Shown here one piece after another: positions 6,761-7,202 of a DNA stretch of 7,202 nucleotides. Positions within the stretch are counted from its first letter, which is position 1. Each line of letters starts with the position of its first letter. A model generated the notes under the pieces. The model had not been told where the DNA came from. It worked only from the letters and a program-made list of their open reading frames with translations, and made no database searches. Source of the stretch: RUG572 sp051884915 (GTDB lineage Bacteria; Verrucomicrobiota; Kiritimatiellia; RFP12; UBA1067); assembly GCA_051884915.1 (NCBI GenBank), contig JBJEWF010000011.1, forward strand, positions 1 to 7,202, read 5' to 3'. The position numbers were made by a program, and so were the translations under genes.

Positions 6761-7183
6761 ATGCGGTGTCTGATTGCTGGTTTGGTTGTCTGTTCCGCGC
6801 TTGGATGGGTGCGGGCCGAGGACTCCGAGGATTCCGAATCGTACTACGTGGAGGTCGCGGAGGGCGAAACGAGGACGATGACGGCGGAAGAACTCGCCGG
6901 AATCGGGACGAAAGCGCTCGTCAAGAGAGGGCGTGGCACGCTGGTCGCCGGCGACGAGATGGCGGACTTCGCGGGCGACATCCGGATTCTCGACGGTTTC
7001 TGGGACGCGACGACGGCGAATGCTTTCGGCACGGCGGACGGCAAGACGTATGTGGACGGCGGCACGATTCTCGGCCGTGTCGGCGCACCGTCGACCTGGG
7101 CTAGCATGGGCGGCTATCCGGCCTATGGATCCGAGGCGTTTGTTTTGGGTAATGTGGCAAAGTCTGGGATGAGTTTCTGTTGA
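6761..7183 (+). CDS. Truncated exported PATR-like surface protein
   Basis: The gene encodes 140 residues from the ATG at 6761. The signal peptide is about residues 1-19 (MRCLIAGLVVCSALGWVRA before EDSEDSE). Residues 37-105 follow the same pattern as residues 250-325 of the large surface protein: an acidic lead-in (TMTAEELAGIGTKA), then LVKRGRGT, then ADFAGDIRILDG, then a glycine-rich turn with YVDGGTILG. This is an autotransporter-associated beta-strand repeat-like unit. Proteins of this kind normally run for several hundred residues or more, yet a TGA appears at 7181. From about 7141 the bases become less GC-rich and the residues (NVAKSGMSFC) no longer look repeat-like. I infer truncation by an insertion, rearrangement or frameshift. 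The role was probably surface display or adhesion; as it stands it may be non-functional. Confidence 0.75.
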   Translation: MRCLIAGLVVCSALGWVRAEDSEDSESYYVEVAEGETRTMTAEELAGIGTKALVKRGRGTLVAGDEMADFAGDIRILDGFWDATTANAFGTADGKTYVDGGTILGRVGAPSTWASMGGYPAYGSEAFVLGNVAKSGMSFC

Positions 7184-7202
7184 TACGCTGCCACTATCGT
7201 AC
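7147..7202. other. Possible edge of an inserted element at the right end
   Basis: Base composition changes near 7141-7150, and the exported protein frame ends soon after. GTGGCA at 7154-7159 is inverted as TGCCAC at 7189-7194. On the minus strand a frame enters from the right (TIVAAYQQKLIPDF, ATLPKTNASDP) and stops at a TAG at 7127-7129, and could be the end of an incoming gene. The window is too short to name an element. Confidence 0.3.

Noticed and set aside
6490..6762. Minus-strand 90-codon frame starting at 6762
   Set aside because: Its upstream half overlaps the plus-strand promoter, G tract and ribosome site and has no coding character; only the part after the ATG at 6606 is kept, within the remnant.

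Overview
The window is GC-rich bacterial DNA with long exported proteins. They are built from LamG-like, autotransporter-associated beta-strand (PATR-like), PA14-like and parallel beta-helix modules. This style, the 'choice-of-anchor Q' type C-terminus and the neighbouring family-10-like glycosyl hydrolase suggest a PVC-superphylum bacterium, most likely a Kiritimatiellota/Lentisphaerae relative from a gut or other anaerobic community. That placement is inference from protein style; no rRNA or marker gene is present.

Layout: (1) 1-182 holds a strong sigma70-like promoter, a G10 tract and a Shine-Dalgarno site. (2) 183-4529 (+) encodes a 1448-residue secreted multidomain surface protein. (3) 4530-4659 is a short gap with a purine-rich repeat. 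(4) 4660-5886 (+) encodes an exported TIM-barrel glycosyl-hydrolase-like protein of 408 residues. (5) 5887-6104 has no convincing gene; it holds a perfect 13-bp tandem repeat and a 9-bp inverted repeat, and its composition is less GC-biased than its surroundings. (6) 6105-6606 (-) is a frameshifted, probably 5'-truncated remnant of a gene whose C-terminus has one membrane segment. (7) 6607-6760 holds a G11 tract, a second promoter nearly the same as the first, and a Shine-Dalgarno site. (8) 6761-7183 (+) is the start of a second exported PATR-like protein, which stops after 140 codons close to a shift in base composition at the right edge.

How the genes fit together: both exported repeat proteins are driven by promoters that match at 23 of 32 positions without gaps, so they probably belong to one regulon of surface proteins. 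The large protein carries several carbohydrate- or ligand-binding-type modules and the next gene encodes a likely glycan-acting enzyme; a shared role in binding and processing polysaccharide outside the cytoplasm is plausible but not shown. A long poly-G tract lies beside each promoter, raising the possibility of slippage-based (phase-variable) expression. Region 5887-6760 looks like a decaying, rearranged intergenic zone.
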